DNA from: Parasponia andersonii
Taxonomy: Eukaryota > Streptophyta > Magnoliopsida > Rosales > Cannabaceae
NCBI GenBank assembly: GCA_002914805.1
Contig: JXTB01000566.1
Coordinates: 176,971 to 240,970, forward strand
DNA length: 64,000 nucleotides
Direction: 5' to 3'
A program made the translations under genes and the position numbers. Numbering within the stretch: position 1 is the stretch's first letter; each line of letters opens with the position of its first letter. Positions 36,701 to 48,885 of this stretch are shown one piece after another. Under the pieces are notes generated by a model. That model searched no databases, was not told where the DNA came from, and saw only the letters and a list, made by a program, of their open reading frames with translations.

Positions 36701-38430
36701 CTAATATAATATACAGTCTAGCTAGTTGTTATTTGAACAAATGATGTTTTTAAAAAGAGCCAAATTGAAACATTTAATTGGCATTATAAACTACTAATTC
36801 TTGTAAAAATGTGTTCAAGTATTTATTTTTGTTCACATTGTATAAGTAAGTTGATAATTCGATCGTGTCGATGGATTTTTTAAGCCTTCATTTGTTATCT
36901 TGATATAGTAATTTTTCATGTTTATTAATCTGTTATGAAAGGGATTATAATGGAAGAGAGAGTTTAGAGAGGAAAGAGGATGTATCAAATTCTTTCCCAA
37001 TTTCACTAATTGTGTTAGAAATTCACTAAAATTTGTGTCCTAAATGTGTAAATAAATAATATATATATATGAATAGATAAAAAGGAAAATACTTCCCCTA
37101 TTTTCATTTTTAATATGGATTAGTAAACATAATTTTTGTGTGTAACTAAGGTCACTAATTCATATTTTTTAGAGTGAAAGGTTATTATGAACCTTTCTAT
37201 AGAAATTGACGTTGTAGTTTTGCTAGTTATTTGTACCTATGAAACTCTTTCGTGTTCCTTGGAACGTTAGAAATTATTTGTTTAAGCTTGTTGAGTTGCT
37301 TGATAAGTTTGCTAATTGAATATTGCATGTTATTTTTTACAGTTTACCTGGCCTTTGGAAGTGATTAATTGTTTGGGGAATGGTTCAATTGCTTCTTGAG
37401 TGACATATTAAAGCCATTTTAGCTAGCCTTTGGGATGACTCGAGCTTTTATCTTATATATATGGTGGTTCCTGTTGGTTCGTATAGTGGCCCCTTTTATC
37501 TTTATTCTAGTTTTTAACCCCTGGGTTAATTAAAGCAATAATAAGATCGCCAAATAGATTGATCCTAGGTTTTTTTTTTGGAATATTCTAATTAGTTTGA
37601 TATTCCAATAAAAAGTAGAACACTAAAGTAAATATAAGGCTTTTTGTATAGAAAAGAAAACTCTCGAGTATTATAGTACCGTTAAAGTCTAAAGTGGCCT
37701 ATCTATTTTTTTTTGAAAAAAAAAGGAAAAGAAAAAGAAAACCTTGGACCGTAGTAATTTGGATTAAAATAATTTTTTAAAAAAGTATTTTAAAAACTGA
37801 CTTTTCTAGAGTGCCATAGTGTTAAGATGGATGTCATACTATCTGTACCAAAATTTATGAACTTTTAAGGACTAATAAGATGTAAGAGGAAATTTATGAA
37901 TTTTTAAGGAGATGTAAGTTTCCCTCAGCTCTCCCTATCCCTCTCCTAACTTTCTCCCTCTCACTCAACCTAACACTGTAAAACTCCTAAAAAAGTTATT
38001 TAGTCAAAAATTTTTGCTATCCAAGTTCGTTTTATCCCCATTCCCCTGAACAAAAAACAAAAAAGTTCAAAGTGGATCAATTGTCTTGTTTTGGTCATCT
38101 TAAGTTATGGTTTCCTCTTGAGAGGTTTTTAAAAAATGGTCTTTTTTTCACTTTATTTAAGATTTTTGTTTACTTTTTTTTTTTTTTAAATTGTAGATAC
38201 GGATGAGTTCTAGGAGCTATAACCCCTCTAAGTAGGTGTAGAGTTCTCACTTCTAAATAAGATCCTGGTTAGGGAGCCGTTGGGCCCATTAGGTCTTGTT
38301 AATAATTCTCTCAATCAAATAAGTTTGAACATTTCGCGAAAGAATAGTGTATAAGCCCTATAAGGTAGGATGCTCTATACACTCTCTAATGAGTGCATTA
38401 AATTATTTTGGTAAGATGCAGGGTGATTAA
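36701..38430. other. AT-rich intergenic DNA, nothing recognised
   Basis: No supported gene. It contains A- and T-runs (37710-37740, 38167-38188) and a somewhat less AT-rich part at 38190-38300, with no recognisable protein or element ends. Confidence 0.5.
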
Positions 38431-39930
38431 TGTTACGATTAGAATTTAAAAACGGTGACTTTTAGTAATTTTAAATTAAAATAATGATAAAAACTAATAA
38501 ATAGTGATTTTTATAAAATTCCAGAAAATTTAATATTTGAAAATTTAATTTCTATTCCTTAAAATTAGGTAAAATTCAAAAATAGCAATCCTTTCATTGG
38601 TTTTAATGAAAATATACACTTAATATTTGGAGGAATTCCATTTAATTTATTTAAAAACTTTTTATTTAAAATTATGAAATTTAATAAAATGGGACTAATG
38701 TCTAAATAATTTACATAAAATCATTTGTATTTCTAAGAATTCAATTTAATAGCAAAATTTTCTTCATATATGTACTTAGTAAATACACTAGTATTGGCTA
38801 AATAAATTTGACTGGGAAAAAGAGATTAACAGAGAATAGATACTCATAAGGGAAGTAGAGTGGAAAAGCAAGTATAAGTTACGCAGCTTGTTCGACTGTC
38901 AAGATTACTACAATAATAGACAAATACCTAAAAGTGGGAAAAGTAGGAGGATGAGCATTCACATACTCAGTAGAAATTTAATTACCTTTTTGAATGCATG
39001 CAAATTTTTTAAACCTATATGATTAGAACTTTTTTTTTTTTCCAAAAACTATTTTATAAACCAAGTATATAAAACAATTGATATCCAGAATAATCACATA
39101 TTCAAAACCAAAACCAAATTCACAAATTTGTATATATCGTAAATCGTCCCATCTCATGAGCTCACATCCTCTCATTACAAACTAGAGTAACTTGTACTAT
39201 GTGTAAAAAGTACTCTCTACTTGATGCCTATCCAAAAAAATCAAAGAAATACTCATGTGTCTAAGCCTACCGAACAAGAAGGGTAACTGAATGCCTACAC
39301 ATATTGAATGGGAATAATCAGAAAAACTCCACATGGGTTTACGAGCTTTCACTGAGGGCAAGGATATTAGCCACCCACTAAACACCGCGATGCCTAAAAT
39401 ATATCTTATGTGTGATTCTATGATATGGACAAAATGTAACTGCTTATACTAACCATGCATCCAAAAATCATATCATGCTTTAAAAATCCAACTTGGCATT
39501 ATTCTGGGATTTATGGTACATGTGTAGCACACCGTTCTTTAACTCCATAATTATAATATAAAAATATGTATAAAATTCCACACAGTCCAAGCCCAATATA
39601 ATCTAATAATTTTTAACCATTTGCCAATCCATCATAAAATTACAATTTTTCAAAAATAACTTTTCATGCAATTATAAATTAAAACAGTGATAAAAATCAG
39701 GTAATTGAACCCCTACCTCTATGTGGTAGCTATACCAAGCTAAAAATACTCAAACAGCCATTTCGGGATTCCGGTAAGTCAACTTAAGAAAATGACTTTT
39801 CTAATGGAGGCTCAAATGGAGAAATAGAGGTTACCACTGAATACAGAGTACCTAAAAATAGTAGGTTAGACATATACTTTGTCAAAAGTGGGTCCTAGTG
39901 TAGGACTTGTCCTGTAGAACACAAAGTGAT
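38431..39930 (-). mobile_element. Gypsy-type LTR, copy B, partial and diverged
   Basis: It starts TGTTACGATTAGAATTT on plus, the reverse complement of an LTR 3' end. It aligns in order with copy A through GAGCATTCACATACTCA (38954), the block at 39210-39440 (CCACATGGGTTTACGAGCTT, CACCGCGATGCCTAAAAT) and GTAGGTTAGACATATACTTT (about 39861). Beyond about 39930 similarity to copy A is no longer visible, so the 5' part of the LTR is missing or too diverged. Same orientation as copy A. Confidence 0.62.
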
Positions 39931-40049
39931 ACTATTCACGAGTCTTGGAATTTATGCTATTTCAAAACATAGCGATATTATATATCAAACTTCGTTTCTC
40001 TACCTCACTAAATCTAATTTGAAAGAGTTTTGCACACTTATACCTATTT

Positions 40050-40650
40050 TTCAAAAAATATTACCAAATTTTGTGACTTTTTAAAAGTAATAAACATCCG
40101 TACGACCTTTTTATGACATTTTTCTAAATACTTTCAAAGTTAGAAAATGCAATGGTATTTTAGTAAATAAGTCATCTTTTTTTTTTTTTAACAGAAAAGT
40201 ACAAAGGTTTCTTAGAACCAATTTGGTTTCTTATTAGCAGAATGTTCTATAAGTAAGTAAATCACAAGAAATCACAAAAGTTTCTTTGAAATCAGTCTGG
40301 TTTCTTTTAGCCGAAAGTCCTATATATAAATAAATCATAAGAACACACAAAGGTTTCCTAGAAACCAGTTTAGTGTTTTTTTAGCCGAATGTCCTATACA
40401 TAAGTAAATCACATAAAATCATGAACATATCTGAGAAACCATTGTGGTTTCCTTTTTGCAGAATATTTTATAGCTGAATAAATCACAGAAAATCATCATG
40501 ATTTTCTTTTAGTAGAATACCCTGTATTTAAGTAAATTACAAGAAACCACAAAAAATTCCTAGAAACTATCGTGGTTTCTTTTTTAAATCACAGGAAACA
40601 ATGAAAATTTTATGAAAGCTACTATAATTTCCTATTTTGAAGAATGCCTT
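40050..40650 (+). repeat. 73-nt repeat array 1 with its head sequence
   Basis: About seven degenerate units follow a head segment (40050-40190) containing TGCAATGGTATTTTAGTAAA. A typical unit reads from AAGTAAATCACA through GAAACCA...TTTGGTTTC, AGCAGAATG and CTATA back to AAGTAAATCACA. Unit cores start near 40201, 40276, 40350 and 40430; the last units are shortened. Each unit carries the inverted pair GAAACCA/TGGTTTC around a 3-nt loop. Same orientation as array 2. Confidence 0.8.
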
Positions 40651-41867
40651 GTAGTGGGTGAGACATTGAATAAGGACGCTAATGGATATGATCAAATTCT
40701 TAAATTAAGTAATTATATATTTGAAGTAAAACTAACAAAAATATATATTGGTTTTTAGATTCTGGCAACTAGTTTCCAATAACTAAATTAGTTTATAGTA
40801 ATTAATAATTGAATTAACTAAATAGTTCTACTGTTATTGATTTGGTTTTCAATTTTTATTAACTAAGTAGTTATGATATTTAAGGTGAAAATCAATATAA
40901 TTGTTGGTTTTTAGTAACCAATTTGATTTCTAGTTTCCAAAAATCAATTAGTTTATGATTTCTAATAATAAATTGGTAATTAGTCTTAAGAGTGATCAGC
41001 TACAAGTAAACTAGTAACAAAAAAAATAAGAAAAAATGAAAATTCTAAGACGTTATTTGGTTTTTCTCAGTAAGAATTTATTATTTTTCTAAAAAAAAAC
41101 AGACAAAAATAAGTAAAAATTTGAACATAGTATTCTTGGTATTATTTATCAAAAGATAGTACTAGGTGTCTCTCAATTTGAAATCAGAATTCTATTTTGA
41201 GATCTCGAGCCTTAAACGGACTTTAAATCCGAGAATTACAAAAATGTTTCTTTTTTAAATTAATTTGACTCCATCACATATATGAAAAAAAAATCGCAAT
41301 TTATTGTTTGTGAATGCACAAGGTTGGGCTACGTTTCGACCAAAAAAAAAGAATGCACAAGGTTGGGACTATTTAACGATTTGGATGATGACTTTGCAAA
41401 TGCCGAATGGTAAATTTTGGATGGGTGCCTAACATTTGTTTTTCTATGGTGGTTGATATTTTCACTTTAATGAAAATATTTTTCTAGCCACAAAAAGAAA
41501 TAGTAGTTGCTTTGTATTGCAGCTTATAGATTGGATTAGAAAAGAATGGGGTTGAAAAATAGATGATGAAGATACCAATTCGAAGAAGGGGAAAGAATGA
41601 TGGGAAGTCGTGGTATAATGTAAACAGAATATTTTTCTTTTTATTTGTTGGGACTGTTTAGATAATAGTGAAGGGTATAATGAGTCTTAATGATATGTTA
41701 AATTTGAAGTAAGGGATGATTTTAGATAATGTGCGGCAAGCATACATAAGATGGTGACAATAGAATAATAGATCCACCTTTTAGTTTTTTTCTTTCCTAT
41801 TGCACACAATGAGAATATTAGATGGAAATAATTTTAGGGGCTTTTAATATCATTGGATTGATTTAAG
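40651..41867. other. AT-rich DNA between repeat arrays 1 and 2
   Basis: No gene. 40740-40990 is built of recurring AACTAGTTTCCAATAACTA-like text that loosely echoes the MITE interior at 52720-52830. A 20-nt phrase GAATGCACAAGGTTGGG occurs twice (about 41312 and 41351), separated by an A-run. Confidence 0.5.
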
Positions 41868-43200
41868 GGAAATGACACTCATACCTAACTTTTAAATAAT
41901 AATTCCAAATTTACGACCTCTCTAATTTATTTTTTTTTTTGTACGACCTTAAATGACAACTTCCTAATTATTTACGGTCTAAAAAATGCGGTAACCTTTT
42001 GGTAAATCAATGATAATCTTTTGTAACAGAGTTTATATATTTAAATGAGTGTTCACATGGCTGAAATGCAAGGTCAGTCTATTGGCTTGCATGTTTTCAT
42101 TTGTCTATCATTGTTAGGGTTCAAATCCTACCTATGCCTCTTTTACGTCGTCAAGATTCTTATTATTTTTTGATTTTCTTTACTTTTTTAATTTTTTTTA
42201 TATATTTATTTCTCTCTTTTTTTTTTCTTATTTTATTTCTTTTCCCCTTTCTTAATTCTTTTTTCCCTTTCCTTTTCAAAAGAAAAAAAAAATGAATAAC
42301 AATTTTTTTTTCTTTTTTTTTTTTAAACAAATACATTAACTCTCTTTTTCCCTTCTTAGGACATATTCACCACTTTCTTTTTTCTTTAATCTTTAGGAAA
42401 CTAGCATTTTTTGTTTTACCTTTCCAAATGTATTATATTATATTATTATAATCCTGAAAACCATAAAAGTTTCTTATAACCCTGAAAACCACAAAATTTT
42501 TTAGGAAACCAAATTAGTTTCTTTTTAATAAAATATCTTGTACATAAGTAAATTACAAAAAATCAGTTTTTTTTTTTTTTTTTTAGTCAAATACCATATA
42601 TATAAGTATATTATAGGAAACTACAAAAATTTCATAGAAATCAGTTTAGTTTTCTTTTACCAGAATGCTATATATATAAGTAAATTATAAGAAACTACAA
42701 AGGTTTCTTAAAACTAGTTTGTTTTCCTTTTATCATAGTGCCCTACATGTAAACAAATCACATGAAACTACAAAAATTTCTAAGAAACCAATTTGATTTG
42801 TGTTACGATATGTTTTGTATATAAGTAAATCACGGGAAACTACAAAGATGTCCTAGAAACTAATTTGGTTTTCTTTTAGTTGAATATTTTATACATAAGT
42901 AAATCACAAAAAATCGCAAAAGTTTCCAATAAACTAGTTTGGTTTTCTTTTAGCAGAATATCTTATGCGTAAGTAAATTATAGGAGACTGTAAAGATTTT
43001 CTAGAAACCAAAACTAGTTTTCTTAAGTAGAATACTCTATATATATATATGTAAATCACAGGAAACCACAAAGATTTCTTGAAACCAGTTTGGTTTCTTT
43101 TTAGCAGAATATGCTATATATAAGTAAATCACAAGAAAATACAAAAGTTTCTTAGAGATCAGTTTGATTTCCTTATTAAAAAAATGCTAATTTAATTTTT
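41868..43200 (+). repeat. 73-nt repeat array 2 with upstream head (tRNA-like patch)
   Basis: A head of about 560 nt starts GGGAAATGACACTCATACC and includes a patch (42050-42140) whose GGGTTCAAATCCTACC resembles a polymerase III B box. The array then runs from about 42430 to 43180 with about ten units; the best-preserved are around 43010-43160, where AAGTAAATCACA recurs at 73-nt spacing (43054, 43121). Each unit has the GAAACCA-GTT-TGGTTTC inverted pair in its best copies. No coding content. Confidence 0.8.
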
Positions 43201-44200
43201 TAATTCAAGAATATCAATAACCAAATTTAATCACATGAATATCACTATTATTCACCTTAAATCTATGAATCTTCAATCTAATTCCATAATAGAAGATCCA
43301 ATACAATAAGCATAAGTTATCAAACACAATTCTTATCTAGTAAAAAGAATTATAGAAAACCACAAAAACATAAACTCAAAAACCTTGAGTAATCAAATAA
43401 AAACCCAAACTAACATACATTGGACGTTTGCCTACCAATTTCCTATATCTATAGAATGACGTCTTGAACTAATCAAAAACCCAAATATTGAAAGGCATAG
43501 AAATTATAAAACCCAGTAATTATAATTTTTTTAAAAATATAATTGGATGAAAAAGAGTAATATTGAAGAAGAAAGAGAAGAAAAGCGAATCCACTTTCTC
43601 AAGCCTCAAGTTCGGCGCTCCATCAATGGCGGCGGGCTCATCACAGTATTAATTGAAAGAGTCAACTCTTGGAACTCTTGGAGATTTAAAAGAGGAAAAT
43701 GAATCTCTTATAGTGTCTACTTGTATCCCATGTTATGTGTTTCCTAACCAATCGTCATTGGAATCCAATGGTTTCATCCGTTGTTTGTTTAGTTATTCAG
43801 GTAGGTATTTGTAATATGATTTTCATATCCACTAGTGATTGTAGTGCACTTATTTGATTTATAAACGAAATTTTTGTTTTGATTCAAAAAAGAAATTTTG
43901 AAAAAGAAAAAAAAAAAGGGGGGGAAGGTTAAAGAACAAATCGTCTTTAACCAAAGTAATCCAAAGGGTAAAGACCAAACATGCCATTAACCCAAATGAA
44001 AAATAGTAACTCTCAGGGGGTATTACATGTAATTTCGCATGAATGTATCAGTGTGATTTTGAAAAGCAATAATAAAACCTCACACGGGTTATTCCAGAAT
44101 AGAAAATAGGATAAGTTTACCAAAGGGATATCAGGCAAAGTGAGAGAAGAGCTGAATGCTCCTCTGAAACAAGACTACCATTTTCCATTCCATTTCAAAG
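43201..44200. promoter_or_regulatory. Upstream region of RPL21
   Basis: No other gene is supported. 43560-43660 is less AT-rich and includes ATGGCGGCGGGCTCATCACAG followed at once by a stop, possibly a fragment of something older. A poly-A/G tract lies at 43897-43926. The RPL21 leader (about 44110-44200) is GAGA- and CA-rich. Core promoter elements were not identified with confidence. Confidence 0.45.
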
Positions 44201-45066
44201 ATGGCCTCTGCAGCTACTCTCTCCTTGTGCTCTTCTCTCACAGCCCAATGCAAAATCTCACAAAAATGGCGAAATCCCAAACCGCTCTCCAATCCCAGCC
44301 TCACCTTTCTCTCTCTTTCTTACCAAAAGCCCTCACTCTCTTCCACCATTCCCTCTCACCGTCTCCCATTCCCGGTTCCGCCCAAAGCCTCCGAGTCCGA
44401 AGCGCAGGTTCTCGACGCCGCGGCCGAGCTCGAGGCGCCGAAGCCCGAAGACGCCAAAATCGTTGAGGCCTCCTCCGCAGAGGAACAAGTCGCCACCTCG
44501 GACGAACCAGCCCCCAAACGTGAGGAAATCTTCGCTGTGGTTATGGTATGTGTCGTTTCAAAAGATTTTAGGGTTACCCAGATGAAGTTTTTGGACTATC
44601 CTTGATCAATTTTGATATGGATTCTCTGGGACTTGTTTAGATAGGATCGCGCCAATACATTGTTTTTCCTGGGAGGTTTATCTACACTCAGAGACTTAAA
44701 GGTGCCAATGTCAACGATAGGGTATGGTTCTCTTCTCCTGTCGTTCCTAACTTGAATTCTGTTGTTATGCATGTATAGTTGAGTTATGAAGGTGGCATAC
44801 TCGTTTGGCTTTTGAATTAAGTGGTGTGGGAGATATATATTGGTTGCGCTTTGTAACTATTAGTCTCATCGTTTATAACAGTCATGCTATGAAATCATTT
44901 TAACAAACGCCACAAGGAAGTCAAAATTCTATGAATGGACCCCTAAGTCTTGAGAATGCAATAGTCTTCTGAATTCAATGTGAGTGATGCTAGTTAGCCT
45001 GCTTAGAGTTTAGGTAGTAGGTATCAATTGGAAACACTTGAAAATAGTATGTAATGATGTGTGTGT

Positions 45067-45105
<39 letters not shown>

Positions 45106-46630
45106 CACCCTCAATACTTTTGTTTTTCCTTTCTCTCTCTCTTACGAAAGGCTTTATTAAAATAAACTGAAGAGGGCATGTCCTAGAGATTGGTGTTCTA
45201 TGCATGAGCAGAGCCTAAATCATTTATTGTTGCACTGTTGTGTATCTTTGAGTTTTGGGGTTTTTGTTCTTATTGCTAACGTGCCTTGTGTCTCCCAATC
45301 TATCCATGAGTTTCTGGCTTCTCATGAAATATTTGTGCATAATGAAACTAAGAACTGCTGTGATCTGCTTTCGAGAAAAACTTTTCTCATCTCACTAGTA
45401 GTTGCCTAGTTTGGAGTTGGTATATACTTATTTTTTAGATTTGTAATTCTTTTTTACTTTTGTAGCTTATTACATTGGTATTCTTTTCTACCTCATTTGA
45501 CTTGAGATTTTGGTTTATTTAATTATCCTTCAATGAGTGCTAACTTTGCAAAGTATTATCGGTAATTAAAAGATCAGAATGGTTAGATTGCCTCTGTTAG
45601 GGACTTTCGCAATTTCCAGAATTCATTTTTCTCTTGCTCAGTAGTTCTTAATGTTATCTCCACTTCTGATTGCCTCAATACTTAGTAATTCTTAATCTGT
45701 AAGATTTTGGATCTTTTGCAGGTTGTTCTTAGGAAGGTTCTGCTGGTGGGAACAAAAACGAGTACCTACATTGGCAAGCCAGTGGTGACAAATGCAGCTG
45801 TACATGCTGTAGTTGAAGAGCAAGTAATTTAATTCATCATGATAACTCTTTCCATTCCAGCCCCGTAAAGAATTCCCATGTTTAAATGTCTATATAGCTG
45901 GTTATCTTCTTGATTTTTTGACTTGTTACCTGTATTCTTCCATGTAGGCATTAGATCGCAAAGTAATTGTCTTCAAGTACAAGAAGAAGAAAAACTACAG
46001 GAGAAATATTGGCCACCGGCAGGTATGCACTGCTCATCTTATATTTATCTTTGCTAGATGATGCCTCATTGAAAAAAGATTCTCACTTCTAATCTCATAT
46101 TTGCTACTGTTTGTCTTCTTTACAAAAAGGAGGAAGCAAAGGAGGACTAACTATACATACTATGCATTTTCCAGCATTGATATTACCTCTCATTTAGTTT
46201 CCTAACCGCATTTTTGTGTCTGCTTTTAAATTCTTGACGTTATGGTTGAGTTTTCATATATTAAGTCTGCATCCACATATTTTAAGAACTATTGTGATTC
46301 ACTGGAGCCTGCTGGCTTGAGACGGCTGACGGCTGCTGCGTCCAGACTGTATCAAAGAGCTGCTTGTGACTTAAATACTCTTCACTGCCTTCTCCAAACT
46401 TGTTCTCTTTTTCCTACTCTTGTAACTCATCAAAGAAACTTGAGCTTCTTGAGTTCCTAATGTCATTTTATGTTTCTGTTACTCTTTTTCTACTCTTTTT
46501 TGTGAATTGCATAGTTCAGTTTCTGATGCCTTCATTTGGATTTCAATCGATAATGCAGCCAATTACTCGGATAAGGATAACAGGCATCACAGGTTATCAA
46601 GAGTATCCTGCCGTTACACTTGACTCATAG
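44201..46630 (+). CDS. RPL21: Chloroplast 50S ribosomal protein L21 (nuclear gene, 5 exons, 224 aa)
   Basis: Component of the large subunit of the plastid ribosome (bL21c), which binds 23S rRNA. Exons 44201-44545, 44641-44721, 45722-45823, 45948-46022 and 46559-46630 join in frame. The first 60 or so residues, rich in Ser/Thr with few acids (MASAATLSLCSSLTAQCKIS), are a chloroplast transit peptide. An acidic Ala/Glu stretch follows, then the bL21 domain from about residue 108: EIFAVVMIGSRQYIVFPGR, NVNDRVVLRKVLLVG, a basic YKKKKNYRRNIGHRQ that contacts RNA, and the family-typical end PITRIRITGITGY. Plant plastid L21 is about 220 aa, so length is normal. Introns are 95, 1000, 124 and 536 nt with GT-AG ends. 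Intron 2 contains an AT microsatellite (45069-45102). Confidence 0.95.
45069..45102 (+). repeat. (AT)n microsatellite in RPL21 intron 2
   Basis: About 16 AT units, preceded by a short GT run. Intronic. Confidence 0.93.
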
Positions 46631-48383
46631 GAGTTCCATATGGAGGTTGGTGTATGATGAGGTTAAATCTGAATGTTTCGTAAAGGAAATTTCCATAATC
46701 CATTTGTTTGTATGATATCATCGATTAAATTTGAACTATAACAATGAATTTAGTTCAGTGATTTTTTTTTTCTTCCTACAGTTCTTTTTATGCAAATTTT
46801 GTTTCCTATAATTTGCCGAAGTTTTAAATGCGTCATAGTCCGAAGCTTTTTGTTGCCTAGTGGTTTTTGCATCTCCTGCTCTTTGGAAGCCATGGACATG
46901 AATAGTGAGTGCTGAGCTTTTCTACTTTCAAAGGTAAAACTTTTTACCGGAATGTCAAGATGCCAGCACGGCAAACGATTTATCTGAATTGAGAGCATTA
47001 ACACAAAGGTGAGGTTATGTATAACAAGGTCAATGCAAAATAAGACCGGAGCATAAACACCAAGTGGCCGTCCTTTTGTCATGCATCTAGCCTCCTGCAC
47101 CAACATTTTGTGACAAATTTCATAGAACTGTCAGACAATCACTTATTACAAATATACAGTCAACGTGTTGGACAACAGTAATCGTAAGGGCCAAAAGTGA
47201 TAGAAAACAAATTGACTGCATTTAGGCATTTGAAAGTAGTTTTGAACTTAAGAGACAGATGCATGTACTTCTTCAAGAAGCATTCTGTAACAATTGATGT
47301 CTGAAACTCGAAACTCTGAAAACAAAGGCTAGGATCTTAAGCACTACTGAGTGGAGGATTACGTGGTACCAAACAGTAGTAAGTGTGTTCCTTGGATAAG
47401 TCTGATCATCTTCCATTTTTTTCACTGTTTCCAGTAGAAGTGTTCGTGAAGTCATTAGGTAGCTTAGTGTTCGGGAAGTCTTGGTTTATTATATGATAGT
47501 GTGGACTAAGATGACGTCATAACAATATATTGAAAAACATAACTTAGATGCCATCCTTTATCCCAGAATGAAACAATAAAAATGATGCTTTCTATTTTCC
47601 TTACTGAGTAGTGAAAATTATCAGTTTCTGACTCGCCTTCGAAAAGTCAAGTAAGCAATTGGAAAGTGAAATCCGAAATCCTCCCATTTAATTTTGTAAG
47701 AATTGGAAAGAAAGGAAAAAAAAAAAAAAAACGAATTGGAAGCACAAAGAAAGTGAGGTATGAGACAAAGAGACACACACACACCTCTGTCGGATTCTCC
47801 TATCTCTTTTCTTCCCAGACTACGAAAAAATTAACAATTGGGTTAGTAAGTTGAATCCTATAAATGAGGTTAGGTTTTAAGCATGGGTTTGAGTAAGTGA
47901 GGTTTCTAAGGCTAAGAAATCATGATTTTCTGTCCTTGATTTACATTCGGAGCAGGCAAACAGAGTATTAGGAGTCTAGATCCACTTTTGTTGTTGATTT
48001 AACTGCATGCAATACTGGAATTAGTGAAATTATGGTTAGGGTGGGATAATAAAGCTGTGTTGGCTGGAAAGACGAAACTAAGAACCTAAAATGTGGACCA
48101 ACCGTGGCCTCTAAACTGGTCTGAGTCCCTCTTCCTCTTGCTCTTGCCCTTGCTGTCTCATTTTCTTCCTATTCCTATAATTTGGTTCATTTCATTATTA
48201 ATCTGGTGTCAAAAGACGAAGAAAGCAGGAAAAATGATGGCAGGATTTAGTCAAATGTGTTTCAGATTAAGAAAAAAAAAAAATTAAATGAGGGTCAACA
48301 AGCGTAAGAAGCAGTTACTTCTATCGTTTATATGAGCAATAAATAAATCAAGAGAAACGCACACAACACCAAAATAACTTACG
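46631..48383. other. Region downstream of RPL21, no gene recognised
   Basis: The first part is the probable RPL21 3' UTR. Small ORFs on both strands lack any recognisable domain and look like chance. Poly-A runs occur at 47718-47731 and a CA run at 47772-47783. Confidence 0.5.
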
Positions 48384-48885
48384 AATGAACAGTACGCGAA
48401 ATGACAAAATAGATAGACAAAACTTTCACTCAATTTTTTTTAAAAAAAAAATAATAATAAACCGGAAAGTTTCATTAACTTTAAGTGTCGTTAGCCACAA
48501 CAGTGGCAATACAAGCAGGAAAAACATCAAACCACGCACAATCAGTAGTACATGAAACAATATTTCTAGCTAGTGTATGCGGCGCTCACATGCCACCACG
48601 GCACCACCTATTTCTCTTAATAACGACACTATATTGTTAGCAATAAGATGAGCAGAAGAAAGACCCTTCCCCGAGTTAACCATCAAGACAGCAGCTTGAC
48701 AGTCACTTTCAGTAACACTAATCGGAAACCCCCATTATTTTGCAAAATGCAGACCTTCTCTCATTGCCAACTGCTCAGCCAGCAGAGGTTCGAAACCTAC
48801 CTCCAGCTTACGAGAGCTGGCCCCCAAAACTTGACAAATGAACAGTAAGCTAAATGACAAAATAGATAGACGAAACATTCACTCA
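48384..48885 (-). mobile_element. LINE remnant (RNase H-like 3' end) with 49-nt flanking direct repeat
   Basis: The insert 48433-48836 reads on the minus strand as the RNase H-like C-terminal domain common in plant L1 elements: AEQLAMREGLHFAK, a stop, WGFPISVTESDCQAAVLMVN, LSSAHLIANNIVSLLREIGG, then after a frame change WFDVFPACIATVVANDT, a stop, and an A-rich tail (T-rich on plus, 48433-48462). It is 5'-truncated. It is flanked by a direct repeat of 49 nt, 48384-48432 and 48837-48885, with 4 mismatches; each begins AATGAACAGTA and ends TTCACTCA. The arrangement is that of a LINE or LINE-mobilised insertion with a very long target duplication. Confidence 0.8.

Noticed and set aside
40180..43180. 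CRISPR-like appearance of evenly spaced repeats
   Set aside because: The host is a plant, units are degenerate along their full 73 nt, there are no unique spacers between conserved repeats and no cas genes.
43623..43660. ATGGCGGCGGGCTCATCACAG as the start of a gene
   Set aside because: A stop follows within a few codons and no continuation or homologue is recognisable.
44140..44466. Alternative ORF overlapping RPL21 exon 1 in another frame
   Set aside because: The frame at 44201 joins all five exons to a full bL21 protein with a transit peptide; the other frame ends in Arg-rich text typical of an out-of-frame reading.
46750..47106. Minus-strand ORF of 118 codons downstream of RPL21
   Set aside because: No domain, composition like chance AT-rich sequence, and it overlaps the probable RPL21 3' UTR.
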